From contig CM075204.1 in NCBI GenBank assembly GCA_037577475.1, positions 620,001 to 684,000 of the forward strand: DNA of 64,000 nt. The letters run 5' to 3'. Positions within the stretch are counted from its first letter, which is position 1; each line of letters starts with the position of its first letter. Positions 26,451 through 39,911 of this stretch are shown in pieces. A model generated the notes under the pieces. It ran no database searches and had not been told where the DNA came from. It worked only from the letters and a program-made list of their open reading frames with translations. Both the position numbers and the translations under genes were made by a program. This DNA is from Chaunax sp. Z400. Lineage: Eukaryota; Chordata; Actinopteri; Lophiiformes; Chaunacidae.

Positions 26451-27124
26451 CGTTTGCTCGCATCAGCATCTGGATTTCCATGGATCACCTTGTCAGATCA
26501 GCGTTTCTTATTTCTATCGATCGCCTTCTCACATTAGCATCTGGATATCTATTGATCACCTGCTCAGATCAGCGTTTTTTATTTCAATCGATTGCCTAAT
26601 CACAACAGCGTTTTGTTTTTTTTCTATGGATCGCCTGCTCACATCAGCATCTGGATATCTATTGATCGTTCTATCACACCAACATTTGTATTTCTATTGA
26701 TCGTTCGCTGACATCAGCATTTGGATTTCTATTGATCTTCTGCTCAACTCAGCATTTGTATTTCTATGGATCACCTTCTCAGATCAGCATTTCTTATTTC
26801 TATCGATCGCCTTCTCACATTAGCATCTGGATATCTATTGATCACCGGCTCAGATCAGCATTTCAAGTTCTATGGATCACCTGCTTACATCAGCATCTGG
26901 ATTTCTATTGATCATCTGCTCACCTCAGCATCTAGATTTCTATTGATCCTTTACTCGCATCAGCATCTGGATTTCTATGGATCACCTGCTCACATTAGCA
27001 TTAGGATTTCTATTGATCACCTGCTCACATAAGCATCTAGATATCTATTGATCGTTCGTTCACATCAGCATTTGTATTTCTATTGATCGTTCACTCACTC
27101 AGCATTTGTATTTCTATTGATCGT

Positions 27125-30100
27125 TCGCTCACATCTTCATTTGGATATCTATTGATCACGTGCTCAGATCAGCATTTCAAGTTCTATGGATCACCTGCTC
27201 ACATCAGCATTTGTCTTTCTATTGATCGTTCGCTCACATTAGCATCTGGATTTCTATTGATCATTCACTCACATCAGCATTTGTATTTCTATTGATCGCC
27301 TGCTCGTATCAGCATTTGTATTTCTACGGATCATCTGCTCACATCAGCATCTAGATTTCTATTGATCGTTCACTCACATCAGCCTTTTGATTTCTATTGA
27401 TCGTTCACTCACATCAGCATTTGTATTTTTATGGATCACATGTCCAGATCAGCATTTGTATTTCTATTGATCGTTTGCTCGCATCAGCATCTGGATTTCC
27501 TTAGATCGTTTGCTCACATCAGCATCTGGATTTCTATGGATCACCTGCTCACATTAGCATTAGGATTTCTATTGATCACCTGCTCATATAAGCATCTGGA
27601 TATCTATTGATCGTTCGCTCACATCTTCATTTGGATTTCTGTGAATTACCTGCTCGGATCAGCATCCGGAATTCTATAGATCCCCTGCTCAGATCAGCGT
27701 TTTTTATTTGAATCGATTGCCTAATCACAACAGCGTTTGTTTTTTTTTGTATGGATCGCCTGCTCACATCAGCATCTTGATATCTATTGATCGTTCGCTC
27801 ACTCAGCATTTGTATTTCTATTGATCGCCTGCTCACATCAGCATCTGGATATCTATTGATCGTTCGCTCACTCAGCATTTGTATTTCTATTGATCGCCAG
27901 CTCAGATCAGCATTTTTATTTCTATGGATTTTCTGCTCAACTCAGCATTTGTATTTCTATTGATTGTTCGCTCACATTAACATCTGGATTTCTATGAATC
28001 ACAAGTTCACATCAACATTTGTATTTCAATGGATCTTCTGCTCACCTCAGCATCTAGATTTCTATTGGTCGTTTGCTCGCATCAGTATCTGGATTTCTAT
28101 TGATCACCTGCTCACATTAGCATTTGTATTTCTACGGATCATCTGCTCACATAAGCATCTAGATTTCTATTGATCGTTTGCTCGCATCAGTATCTGGATT
28201 TCTATTGATCACCTGTTCACATCAGCATTTGTATTTCTATGGATCACCTTCTCAGATCAGCGTTTCTTATTTCTATCGATCGCCTTCTCACATTAGCATC
28301 TGGATATCTATTGATCACCTGCTCAGATCAGCATTTCAAGTTCTATGGATCACCTGCTCACATCAGTATCTGGATTTCTATTGATCGTTCGCTCACATTA
28401 GCAGCTGGATTTCTGTGGGTCACCTGCTCACATTAGCAGCTGGATTTCTATTGATCATTCGCCTACATCAGCTTCTGGATTTCTATGGACCACCTGCTCA
28501 CATCTGTATTTGGATTCCTATTGATCACCTGCTCACAACAGCATCTAGTTTTCTATTGATCGTTCACTCACATCAGTATCTGTATTTTTTATTATCACCT
28601 GCTAACATCAGCATTTTTATTTCTATAGATTGTCTATTTTATCGGAAACATCAGGCTTTGATTTCTATTGATCATTCCCTCACATCAACGTCTGGATTTC
28701 TATGGACCGCCTGCTCACATCACTATTTGGATTCCTATTGATCACCTGCTCACATCAGCATTTGTATTTCTATTGATCGTTCGCTCGCATCAGCATTTGT
28801 ATTTCTATTGATCGTTCGCTCGCATCAGCATTTGTATTTCTATTGATTGTTCGCTCGCATCAGAATTTGTATTTCTATCGATCGTTCGCTATCATCAGCA
28901 TTTGTATTTCTATTGTTCGTTCGTTCGCATCATCCTTTGTATTTCTATTGATCGTTCACTCACATCAGCATCTGTATTTTTTATGGATCGCCTGCTAACA
29001 TCAGCATTTTTATTTCTATAGATTGACTGTTTGCATCAGAAACATCAGGCCTTGATTTCTATTGATCATTCCCTCACATCAACATCTGGATTTCTATGGA
29101 CCGCCTGCTCACATCACTATTTGGATTCCTATTGATCACCTGCTCTCATCAGCATTTGTTTTTCTATGGATCACCATCACCGTTTCTTATTTCTAACGAT
29201 CGCCTTCTCACATTAGCATCTGGATATCTATTGATCACCTGCTCACATAAGCATCTGGATATGTATTGATCGTTCGCTCACATCTTCATTTGGATTTCTA
29301 TGGATCTCCTGCTCACATTAGCATTTGGATTTCTGTGAATCACCTGCTCGGATCAGCAGCCGGAATTTTATAGATCGCCTGCTCAGATCAGCGTTTTTTA
29401 TTTCAATCGATTGCCTAATCACAACAGCGTTTTTTTTTTAATATGGATAGCCTGCTCACATCAGCATCTGGATATCTATTGATCGTTCGCTCACATCAGC
29501 ATCTAGATTTCTATTGATCGTTTGCTCGCATCAGCATCTGGATTTCCATGGATCACCTTGTCAGATCAGCGTTTCTTATTTCTATCGATCTCCTGCTCAC
29601 GTTAGCATTTGGATATCTATTGATCGTTCGCTCACATCTTCATTTGGATTTCTATGGATCTCCTGCTCACATTAGCATTTGGATATCTATTGATCGTTCG
29701 CTCACTCAGCATTTGGATTTCTATGGATCACATTTTCAGATCAGCATTTGTATTTCTATTGATCGCCTGCTCAGATCAGCATTTTTATTTCTATGGATCT
29801 TCTGCTCAACTCAGAATTTGTATTTCTATTGATTGTTCGCTCGTATCAGCATCTGGATTTCTATGGATCACCTGCTCACATTAACATCTGGATTTTTATG
29901 GATCACATGTTCACATCAACATTTGTATTTCAATGGATCTTCTGCTCACCTCAGCATCTAGATTTCTATTGATCGTTTATTCGCATCAGCATCTGGATTT
30001 CTATGGATCACCTGCTCACTTTAGCATTAGGATTTCTATTGATCACCTGCTCACATAAGCATCTGGATATGTATTGATCGTTCGCTCACATCTTCATTTG

Positions 30101-32590
30101 GATTTCTATGGATCTCCTGTTCACATTAGCATTTGTATTTCTATGGATCACCTTCTCAGATCAGCGTTTCTTATATCTATCGATCGCCTTCTCACATTAG
30201 CATCTGGATATCTATTGATCACCTGCTCAGATCAGCATTTCAAGTTCTATGGATCACCCGCTCACATCAGCATCTGGATTTCAATGGATCGCCTGCTCAC
30301 ATCAGCATCTGGATTTCTATTGATCGTTCGCTCAGATCAGCATTTTGATTTCTATTGATCGCCTGCTCGTATCAGCATTTGTATTTCTACGGATCATCTG
30401 CTCACATCAGCATCTAGATTTCTATTGATCGTTTGCTCGCATCAGTATCTGGAGATCTATTGATCACCTGCTCACATTAGCATTTGTATTTCTACGGATC
30501 ATCTGCTCGCATCAGCATCTGGATTTCTACGGATCACCTGCTCACATCAGCATCTAGATTTCTATTGATCGTTTGTTCGCATCAGTATCTGGATTTCTAT
30601 GGATCACCTGCTGACATTAACATCTGGATTTTTATGGATCACATTTTCACATCAGCATTTGTATTTCTATTGATCGCCTGCTCGTATCAGCATTTGTATT
30701 TCTACGGATCATCTGCTCACATCAGCATCTAGATTTCTACGGATCATCTGCTCGCATCAGCATCTGGATTTCTATGGATCACCTGCTCACATCAGCAATA
30801 GGATTTCTATTGATCACCTGCTCACATAAGCATCTGGATATCTATGGATCGTTCTCTCACATCTTCATTTGGATTTCTATGGATCTCCTGCTCACATTAG
30901 CATTTGGATTTCTATGAATCACCTGCTCGGATCAGCATCCGGAATTTTATAGATCGCCTGCTCAGATCAGCGTTTTTTATTTCAATCGATTGCCTAATCA
31001 CAACAGCGTTTTTTTTTTAATATGGATCGCCTGCTCACATCAGCATCTGGATATCCATTGATCGTTCGCTCACATCTTCATTTGGATTTCTATGGATCTC
31101 CTGCTCACATTAGCATTTGGATATCTATTGATCGTTCGCTCACTCAGCATTTGGATTTCTATGGATCACATTTTCAGATCAGCATTTGTATTTCTATTGA
31201 TCGCCTGCTCAGATCAGCATTTTTATTTCTATGGATCTTCTGCTCAACTCAGCATTTGTATTTCTATTGATTGTTCGCTCGTATCAGCATCTGGATTTCT
31301 ATGGATCACCTGCTCACATTAACATCTGGATTTTTATGGATCACATGTTCACATCAACATTTGTATTTCAATGGATCTTCTGCTCACCTCAGCATCTAGA
31401 TTTCTATTGATCGTTTGCTCGCATCAGCATCTGGATTTCTATGGATCACCTGCTCACTTTATCATTAGGATTTCTATTGATCACCTGCTCACATAAGCAT
31501 CTGGATATGTATTGATCGTTCGCTCACATCTTCATTTGGATTTCTATGGATCTCCTGTTCACATCAGCATTTGTATTTATATGGATCACCTTCTCAGATC
31601 AGCGTTTCTTATTTCTATCGATTGCCTTCTCACATTAGCATCTGGATATTTATTGATCACCTGCTCAGATCAGCATTTCAAGTTCTATGGATCACCTGCT
31701 CACATCAGCATCTGGATTTCTATTGATCGTTCGCTCACATCAGCAGCTGGATTTCTATTGATCATTCACTCACATCAGCATTTTGATTTCTATTGATCGT
31801 TCACTCACATCAGCATTTGTGTTTTTATGGATCACATGTCCAGATCTGCATTTGTATTTCTGTTGATCGCCTGCTCGTATCAGCATTTGTATTTCTACGG
31901 ATCATCTGCTCACATCAGCATCTAGATTTCTATTGATCGTTTGCTCGCATCAGCATCTGGATTTCTATGGATCACCTGCTCACATTAGCATTAGGATTTC
32001 TATTGATCACCTGCTCACATAAGCATCTGGATATCTATTGATCGTTCGCTCACATCTTCATTTGTATATCTATGGATCACCTTCTCAGATCAGCGTTTCT
32101 TATTTCTATCAATCGCCTTCTCACATTAGCATGTGGATATCTATTGATCACCTGCTCAAATCAGCATTTCAAGTTCTATGGATCACCTGCTCACATCAGC
32201 ATCTGGATTTCTATGGATCGCCTGCTCACATCAGCGTCTGAATTTCTATTGATCGTTCGCTCACATCAGCAGCTGGATTTCTGTGAGTCACCTGCTCACA
32301 TTAGCATCTGGATTTCTATTGATCATTCACTCACATCAGCATTTTGATTTCTATTGATCGTTCACTCACATCAGTATTTGTATTTTTATGGATCACATGT
32401 CCAGATCAGCATTTGTATTTCTATTGATCGCCTGCTCGTATCAGCATTTGTATTTCTACGGATCATCTGCTCACATCAGCATCTAGATTTCTATTGATCG
32501 TTTGCTCGCATCAGCATCTGGATTTCTATGGATCACCTGCTCACATCAGCATTAGGATTTCTATTGATCACCTGCTCACATAAGCATCTG
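27125..32590. repeat. 6.6-kb higher-order repeat, copy 2
   Basis: Partner of 20520-26450. It carries about 72 extra bases near 29560 and lacks about 490 bases near 30650 relative to copy 1. Segment 27627-27878 repeats 21022-21273, including the T-rich insertion, whose length differs by a base or two. Confidence 0.75.
31797..32560. repeat. 2.0-kb spaced direct repeat (partner about 33799-34560)
   Basis: Sequence from here recurs 2002 bp downstream, including the marker segments at 32038 and 34040 and the rare GATCTGCATTTG variant (about 31845 and 33845). Confidence 0.75.
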
Positions 32591-32900
32591 GATTTCTATT
32601 GATCATTCACTCACATCAGCATTTTGATTTCTATTGATCGTTCACTCACATCAGTATTTGCATTTTTATGGATCCCATGTCCAGATCAGCATTTGTATTT
32701 CTATTGATCGCCTGCTCGTATCAGCATTTGTATTTCTACGGATCATCTGCTCACATCAGCATCTAGATTTCTATTGATCGTTTGCTCGCATCAGCATCTG
32801 GATTTCTATGGATCACCTGCTCACATCAGCATTAGGATTTCTATTGATCACCTGCTCACATAAGCATCTGGATATCTATGGATCGTTCTCTCACATCTTC

Positions 32901-33040
32901 ATTTGGATTTCTATGGATCTCCTGCTCACATTAGCATTTGGATTTCTATGGATCTCCTGCTCACATTAGCATTTGGATTTCTATGGATCTCCTGCTCACA
33001 TTAGCATTTGGATTTCTATGGATCTCCTGCTCACATTAGC
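32901..33040. repeat. Four identical tandem 35-bp units
   Basis: Four consecutive units (starting 32901, 32936, 32971, 33006) are identical over all 35 bases, with the GATCTCCTGCTCACATTAGC variant. At the equivalent places (about 24741, 30858, 33527, 34617) there is only one such unit, so this is a very recent local 1-to-4 expansion. Confidence 0.92.
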
Positions 33041-36000
33041 ATTTGGATTTCTGTGAATCACCTGCTCGGATCAGCAGCCGGAATTTTATAGATCGCCTGC
33101 TCAGATCAGCGTTTTTTATTTCAATCGATTGCCTAATCACAACAGCGTTTTTTTAAAAATATGGATAGCCTGCTCACATCAGCATCTGGATATCTATTGA
33201 TCGTTCGCTCACATCAGCATCTAGATTTCTATTGATCATTCACTCACATTATCATTTTGATTTCTATTGATCGTTCACTCACATCAGTATTTGTATTTTT
33301 ATGGATCACATGTCCAGATCAGCATTTGTATTTCTATTGATCGCCTGCTCGTATCAGCATTTGTATTTCTACGGATCATCTGGTCACATCAGCATCTAGA
33401 TTTCTATTGATCGTTTGCTCGAATCAGCATCTGGATTTCTATGGATCACCTGCTCACATCAGCATTAGGATTTCTTTGGTCACCTGCTCACATAAGCATC
33501 TGGATATCTATGGATCGTTCTCTCACATCTTCATTTGGATTTCTATGGATCTCCTGCTCACATTAGCATTTGGATTTCTGTGAATCACCTGCTCGGATCA
33601 GCATCCGGAATTTCATAGATCGCCTGCTCAGATCAGCGTTTTTTATTTCAATCGATTGCCTAATCACAACAGTGTTTTTTTTTTTTATATGGATCGCCTG
33701 CTCACATCAGCATCTGGATTTACATTGATCGTTCACTCACATTAGCAGCTGGATTTCTATTGATCATTCACTCACATCAGCATTTTGATTTCTATTGATC
33801 GTTCACTCACATCAGCATTTGTGTTTTTATGGATCACATGTCCAGATCTGCATTTGTATTTCTATTGATCGCCTGCTCGTATCAGCATTTGTATTTCTAC
33901 GGATCATCTGCTCACATCAGCATCTAGATTTCTATTGATCGTTTGCTCGCATCAGCATCTGGATTTCTATGGATCACCTGCTCACATTAGCATTAGGATT
34001 TCTATGGATCACCTGCTCACATAAGCATCTGGATATCTATTGATCGTTCGCTCACATCTTCATTTGTATTTCTATGGATCACCTTCTCAGATCAGCGTTT
34101 CTTATTTCTATCAATCGCCTTCTCACATTAGCATGTGGATATCTATTGATCACCTGCTCAAATCAGCATTTCAAGTTCTATGGATCACCTGCTCACATCA
34201 GCATCTGGATTTCTATGGATCGCCTGCTCACATCAGCGTCTGAATTTCTATTGATCGTTCGCTCACATCAGCAGCTGGATTTCTGTGAGTCACCTGCTCA
34301 CATTAGCATCTGGATTTCTATTGATCATTCACTCACATTATCATTTTGATTTCTATTGATCGTTTACTCACATCAGTATTTGTATTTTTATGGATCACAT
34401 GTCCAGATCAGCATTTGTATTTCTATTGATCGCCTGCTCGTATCAGCATTTGTATTTCTACGGATCATCTGGTCACATCAGCATCTAGATTTCTATTGAT
34501 CGTTTGCTCGCATCAGCATCTGGATTTCTATGGATCACCTGCTCACATCAGCATTTGGATTTCTATTGATCACCTGCTCACATAAGCATCTGGATATCTA
34601 TGGATCGTTCTCTCACATCTTCATTTGGATTTCTATGGATCTCCTGCTCACATTAGCATTTGGATTTCTGTGAATCACCTGCTCGGATCAGCATCCGGAA
34701 TTTCATAGATCGCCTGCTCAGATCAGCGTTTTTTATTTCAATCGATTGCCTAATCACAACAGCGTTTTTTTTTTTAATATGGATCGCCTGCTCACATCAG
34801 CATCTCGATATCTATTGATCGTGCGCTCACATCAGCATCTAGATTTCTATTGATCGTTTGCTCGCATCAGCATCTGGATTTCCATGGATCACCTTCTCAG
34901 ATCAGCGTTTCTTATTTCTATCAGTCGCCTTCTCACATTAGCATCTGGATATCTATTGATCACCTGCTCAGATCAGCGTTTCTTATTTCTATCGATCGCC
35001 TTCTCACATTAGCATCTGGATATTTATTGATCAACTGCTCTGATCAGCATTTCAAGTTCTATGGATCACCTGCTCACATCAGCATCTGGATGTCTATGGA
35101 TCGCCTGCTAACATCAGCATTTTCATTTCTATAGATTGTCTGTTTGCATCGGAAACATCAGGCCTTGATTTTTCTTTTGATCATTCCCTCACATCAACAT
35201 CTGGATTTCTATGGACTGCCTGCTCACATCACTATTTGGATTCCTATTGATCATCTGCTCACATCAGCATTTGTATTTCTATTGATCGTTCGCTCGCATC
35301 AGCATTTGTATTTCTATTGATCGTTCGCTCCCATCAGCTTTTTTAATTCTATTGATTGTTCGCTCGCATCAGAATTCGTATTTCTATCGATCGTTCGCTA
35401 TGATCAGCATTTGTATTTCCAATGATCGTTCGTTCGCATCATCCTTTTGTATTTCTATTGATCGTTAACTCACATCAGCATCTGTATTTTTTATGGATCG
35501 CCTGCTAACATCAGCATTTTTATTTCTATACATTGAGTGTTTGCATCAGAAACATCAGTCCTTGATTTCTATTGATCATTCGCTCACATCAACATCTGGA
35601 TTTCTATGGACCACCTGGTCACATCTGTATTTGGATTCCTATTGATCACCTGCTTACAACAGCATCTAGTTTTCTATTGATCGTTCACTCACCTGAGCAT
35701 CTGGATTTCTATGGATTGCCTGCTCAGATCGACAATTGTATTTCTATTAATCGCCTGCTCGGATCAGCGTTTGAATTTTTGTTGATCACCTAATCACATC
35801 AGCATCTGAATTTTTATTGATTGCCTGCACAGATCAGCATTTGTTTTTCTATTGATCATTCACTCACATCAGCATCTGTATTTTTTTTGCATCGCCTGCT
35901 AACATCAGCATTTTTATTTCTATAGATTGTCTCTTTGCATCAGAAACATCAGGCCTTGATTTCTATTGATCATTCCCTCACATCAACATCTGGATTTCTA

Positions 36001-36322
36001 TGGACCGCCTGCTCACATCACTATTTGGATTCCTATTGATCACCTGCTCACATCAGTATTTGTATTTCTACTGATCGTTCGCTCGCCTCAGCATCTGTAT
36101 TTCTATTGATCGTTCGCTCCCATCAGCTTTTTTATTTCTATTGATCGTTCGCTCACCTGAGCATCTGGATTTCTATGGATTGCCTGCTCAGATCAACATT
36201 TGTATTTCTATTAATTGCCTGCTCAGATCAGCGTTTGAATTTTTGTTGATCACCTAATCACATCAGCATATGAATTTCTATTGATCGCCTGCACAGATCA
36301 GCAATTGTTTTTCTATTGATCG

Positions 36323-38468
36323 TACATACAACATAAGACATTACACATATAACATAACAAATAACACGTAAAACATAACACAACACATAAAACATAGCAC
36401 ATGACACATACAACATAAAATAAAAAACATAACACAGAACACATAAAGCGTAACATATACAACATAAGACATAACACATACAACATAACACATAAGATAT
36501 AACACAAATATAAAACAAAATACATAACACATAACACATACGACATAACACATAAAACATAACACATAACACATAACACATAACAAAAACAACATACGAC
36601 ATAACACAAACAACATAACAAATAACACATACAACATAAGACAACACAAAACATAACACATAAGACATAACACATATACAACATAAAACATAACACATAC
36701 AACATAAGAATTAACACATACAACATAATACATAAGACAGAACACACAACATAACACATAAAACATAACATACAAGATATAACACATACAACATAACACA
36801 TAACACATAAAACATAAAAGAAAAAACATAAGACATAAGACATTGCACATACAACATAACACATAAAAAATAAGACATAACACATAGAACATAAAATAAA
36901 AAACATAAGACATAAGACATTGCACATACAACATAACACATACAACATAACACACAAGACATAACACATATAACATAACACATAACACATAAACCATAAC
37001 ACATACAACATAACACATAACACATAAAACATAAAAGAAAAAACATAAGACATTGCACATACAACATAACATAAAACATAAGACATAACACTTAAGCATA
37101 ACACATAACACATACAAAATAAGACATAACACATACAACATAACACATAACACATACAACATAACACATAAAACATAACACATAAGACATAAAACATAAC
37201 ATACAACATAAGAATTAACACATACATACAACATAAGACATAAGACATACAACTTAAGACATAAGACATCACAAATACAACATAACACATAACACATAAG
37301 ATATAACACAAACATAAAGCATAAAACATAACATACAACATAAGAATTAACACATTAGACATAACACATAAAACATAACACATAAGACATAACACATACA
37401 ACATAAAACATAACACATACAACATAAGAATTAACACATACAACATAACACATAAGACAGAACACATACAACATAAGACATAACACATAAAACATAACAC
37501 ACAAGTCATAACATAACAATTAACACATAAGACATAACACATACGACTAAACACATAACACATACAACATAAGACATAACACATACAACATAACACACAA
37601 GACATAACACATATACACATAACACATAAAACATAAAAGAAAAAACATAAGACATAAGACATTGCACATACAACATAACACATAAAACATAAGACATAAC
37701 ACATAAAACATAAAAGAAAAAACAAGACATAAGACATTGCACATACAACATAACACATACAACATAACACACAAGTCATAACACATATAACATAACACAT
37801 AAAACATAACACATACAACATAAGACATAACACATACAACATAACACATAAAACATAACACATAAGACATAACACATACAACATAACACAATACATAAAA
37901 CATAACACATAAGACATAACATATACAACATAAAACATAACACATACAACATAAGAATTAACACATACAACATAACACATAAGACAGAACACACAACACA
38001 AGACATAACACATATATACATAACACATAAAACAAAAAACATAAGACATAAGACATAAGACATTGCACATACAACATAACACATAAAACATAAGACATAA
38101 CAGATAAAACATAAAAGAAAGAACATAAGACATAAGACATTGCACATACAACATAACACATACAACATCACATACAAGATATAACACATACAACATAACA
38201 CATAAAACATAAGACATAACACATACAAAATAAGACATAACACATACAACATAAGACATAACACATACAAAATAAGACATAACACATATAACATAAGACA
38301 TAAGACATATAACATAACACATAAGGAATAACACATACAACATAACAAACAACAAATACAACATAACACATACAACATAAGACAGAACACATACAACATA
38401 ACACATAAGATATAACACAGACATAAAACATAAAACATAAGAATAAGAACATAAGAACATAACATAAG
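36323..38468. repeat. Heptanucleotide array 2 (CATANNA)n
   Basis: About 306 units of the same 7-bp repeat as array 1. The left junction (TATTGATCGTACATACAACA) is identical to that at 5942, but the right edge ends in non-repeat sequence at about 38469. Minus-strand stop-free frames reach 726 codons and give only Cys/Val/Tyr/Leu/Met heptads. Recurrent blocks with CATTGCACATACAACA and AAAAGAAAAAACATAAG show internal higher-order structure. Confidence 0.95.
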
Positions 38469-38930
38469 AAGCACTTGTAAACACAAGAATCACAAGTGGC
38501 TATGTTTGAAGTTATCTGAGCATGATCATCCATAAACGTGGCTTCCCATGAATCCAGGGACTTTAGTTTTACTGGTGACCAAATCCTTGATGAGACAGTC
38601 TGGATGAGAAACAAATCATTTTCAGGTCATATTTAAATCCAATAGAAGTCAGAGAGTATCTTAAAAGGAAATACATCTCGTATTGTGATTTTGTGGACAC
38701 ATTTCCACTGAGAAACTTGTCACAACCAAGACAAGTCCAAAAAGAAGCACTTGTAAACACAAGAATGACTAGTGGTTCTGTTTGAAGTTATCTGAGCATG
38801 ATCATCCATAAACGTGTCTCCCCATGAATCAAGGAACTTCTGTTTTACTGTTGAACAAATCCTTGATGAGACCGTCTGGATAAGAAACAAATCATTTTCA
38901 GGTTATAACTAAATTCAATAGAAATCAGGG
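38469..38930. repeat. 276-bp repeat, 1.7 copies
   Basis: AAGCACTTGTAAACACAAGA begins at 38469 and again at 38745, a period of 276 bp. The second unit stops at about 38930 in an AGGG run. A further 1.1 copies lie at 43833-44135 and a diverged piece at about 42518-42640. On the minus strand a stretch of about 37 codons (near 38505-38614, and 43832-43941 in the other copy) is similar in both, but I recognise no protein in it. Confidence 0.85.
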
Positions 38931-38942
38931 AGGGAGGGAGGG
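38928..38942 (+). other. G-quadruplex-capable AGGG run
   Basis: Four GGG blocks separated by single A bases (GGGAGGGAGGGAGGG). This fits the short-loop G-quadruplex pattern. It lies exactly where the second 276-bp unit is interrupted. Confidence 0.75.
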
Positions 38943-39438
38943 ACGGTTAGTTAGTAATTCCTAGGACTAGATGATTTGATCCCTTGGTAGATACACTATC
39001 CTGATGGCATCTTGGCTTGTTTGAGACTTTGTGGGTGACAGTGGAGCCAGTTGTGTAGGGGGAGGGGGCTGCGGATGGATGAGGGCCTGGTTGTATTTGG
39101 TTACTTCATCTGGATTCATTGAGGTCTTCAGGACGTGCCCAACCTTCATTGAGTGTTTCCACTTTTATCTTCTCTCTATCTCTCTATCTGCTCTCTGCCA
39201 ACCAGAGAGCATTGCCCCTCTTGTCTGATTCTGCAGGCTATAATGGCCACCCCTTAACATCTAATTGCAGTCGTTTTGCTTATATAACCTCGGTTCCTTT
39301 TTGTGTTCTTTGATGTTCTTTCCTTGGCGACCTTTGATGTTTTTCCTTGGCGACCTTTGATGTTGATGTTTTTCCTTGTCGTCCTTTGTTGTTTCCTTTG
39401 CTGGTTTCCTGGTGTCCTTTGACGTCCTGCTTTAACGT

Positions 39439-39906
39439 TCATCCGCTTTGACGTTCTTTTGGCACCCGTATCCGGACTTCAATGACGTTTTGGTGCCGAG
39501 ATGGTGTCCTTCCTTTTGATCCATAGCCACTGACTTGCTTGCTCTGCGGCACTGGTATCAGAACACCCCCAGAACACACTCCCATGTCCTTGAGCAGTTT
39601 GTTAGCTGATCTGCCCAAAAAGCCTCTGCAGCCCACCTCCACGGGGCAGACCCTCGCCTTCCAGCCCTGTCGTTCCGCCTCAGCTGCCAGATCTACATAC
39701 TTGAGGCTCTTGCACTCGTACGCTTCCTCCACAGCATCCTCCAAGGGGACGGTAAGCTCTATGATGTAAACTTTGCACAATGAAGCAGACCACATGACGA
39801 GGTCTGGCCTGAGATTTGTTGTCACTATCTCAGGTGTGAAGCGTAGCCTCTGACCCAGGTCCGCTAGAAGGTTCCAGTCCCAGGCTCCTCCCAGCTGCCT
39901 GGTCAC
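39439..39906 (-). pseudogene. LINE restriction-like endonuclease domain
   Basis: A 155-codon frame with a PD-(D/E)xK-type signature: LRPDLVMWS, then IIELTVPLEDAVEEAY and a downstream Lys (CKSLKY), followed by PVEVGCRGF. This is the endonuclease of R2/R4-type LINEs that nicks the target site. The last ~50 residues are out of frame; another phase near 39500-39552 gives AAEQASQWLWIKRKD, the expected C-terminus, so there is a frameshift near 39555. Confidence 0.8.
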
Positions 39907-39911
39907 TGTAC

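Larger units (their letters stand above)
10522..36322. repeat. Long 35-bp minisatellite, array f (25.8 kb)
   Basis: About 735 units of a 35-bp repeat. Each unit has a variable CAT(C/T)TGGATTT part, TCTAT(T/G)GATC, a variable middle (GTTCGCTC, GCCTGCTC or ACCTGCTC) and CACATCAG. Nearly every unit contains GATC. Two-base deletions (CACTCAG for CACATCAG) and T-rich insertions (for example about 18917, 21130, 24890, 31008) mark particular units. Plus-strand translation has a 105-bp (35-residue) period in which only one phase meets a stop, and only when the unit reads TATTGATC rather than TATGGATC. The resulting frames of 60-146 codons are not genes. Confidence 0.95.

Noticed and set aside
10522..36322. 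35-bp periodic repeats as a CRISPR array
   Set aside because: Units are contiguous, with no unique spacers, no leader or cas genes, and the context is eukaryotic.
10522..36322. Centromeric satellite with CENP-B boxes
   Set aside because: I see no CENP-B-box-like motif and the monomer is far shorter than usual; location cannot be judged from sequence alone.
36323..38468. Variant telomere repeat
   Set aside because: The CATANNA unit bears no resemblance to TTAGGG and lacks G runs on either strand.
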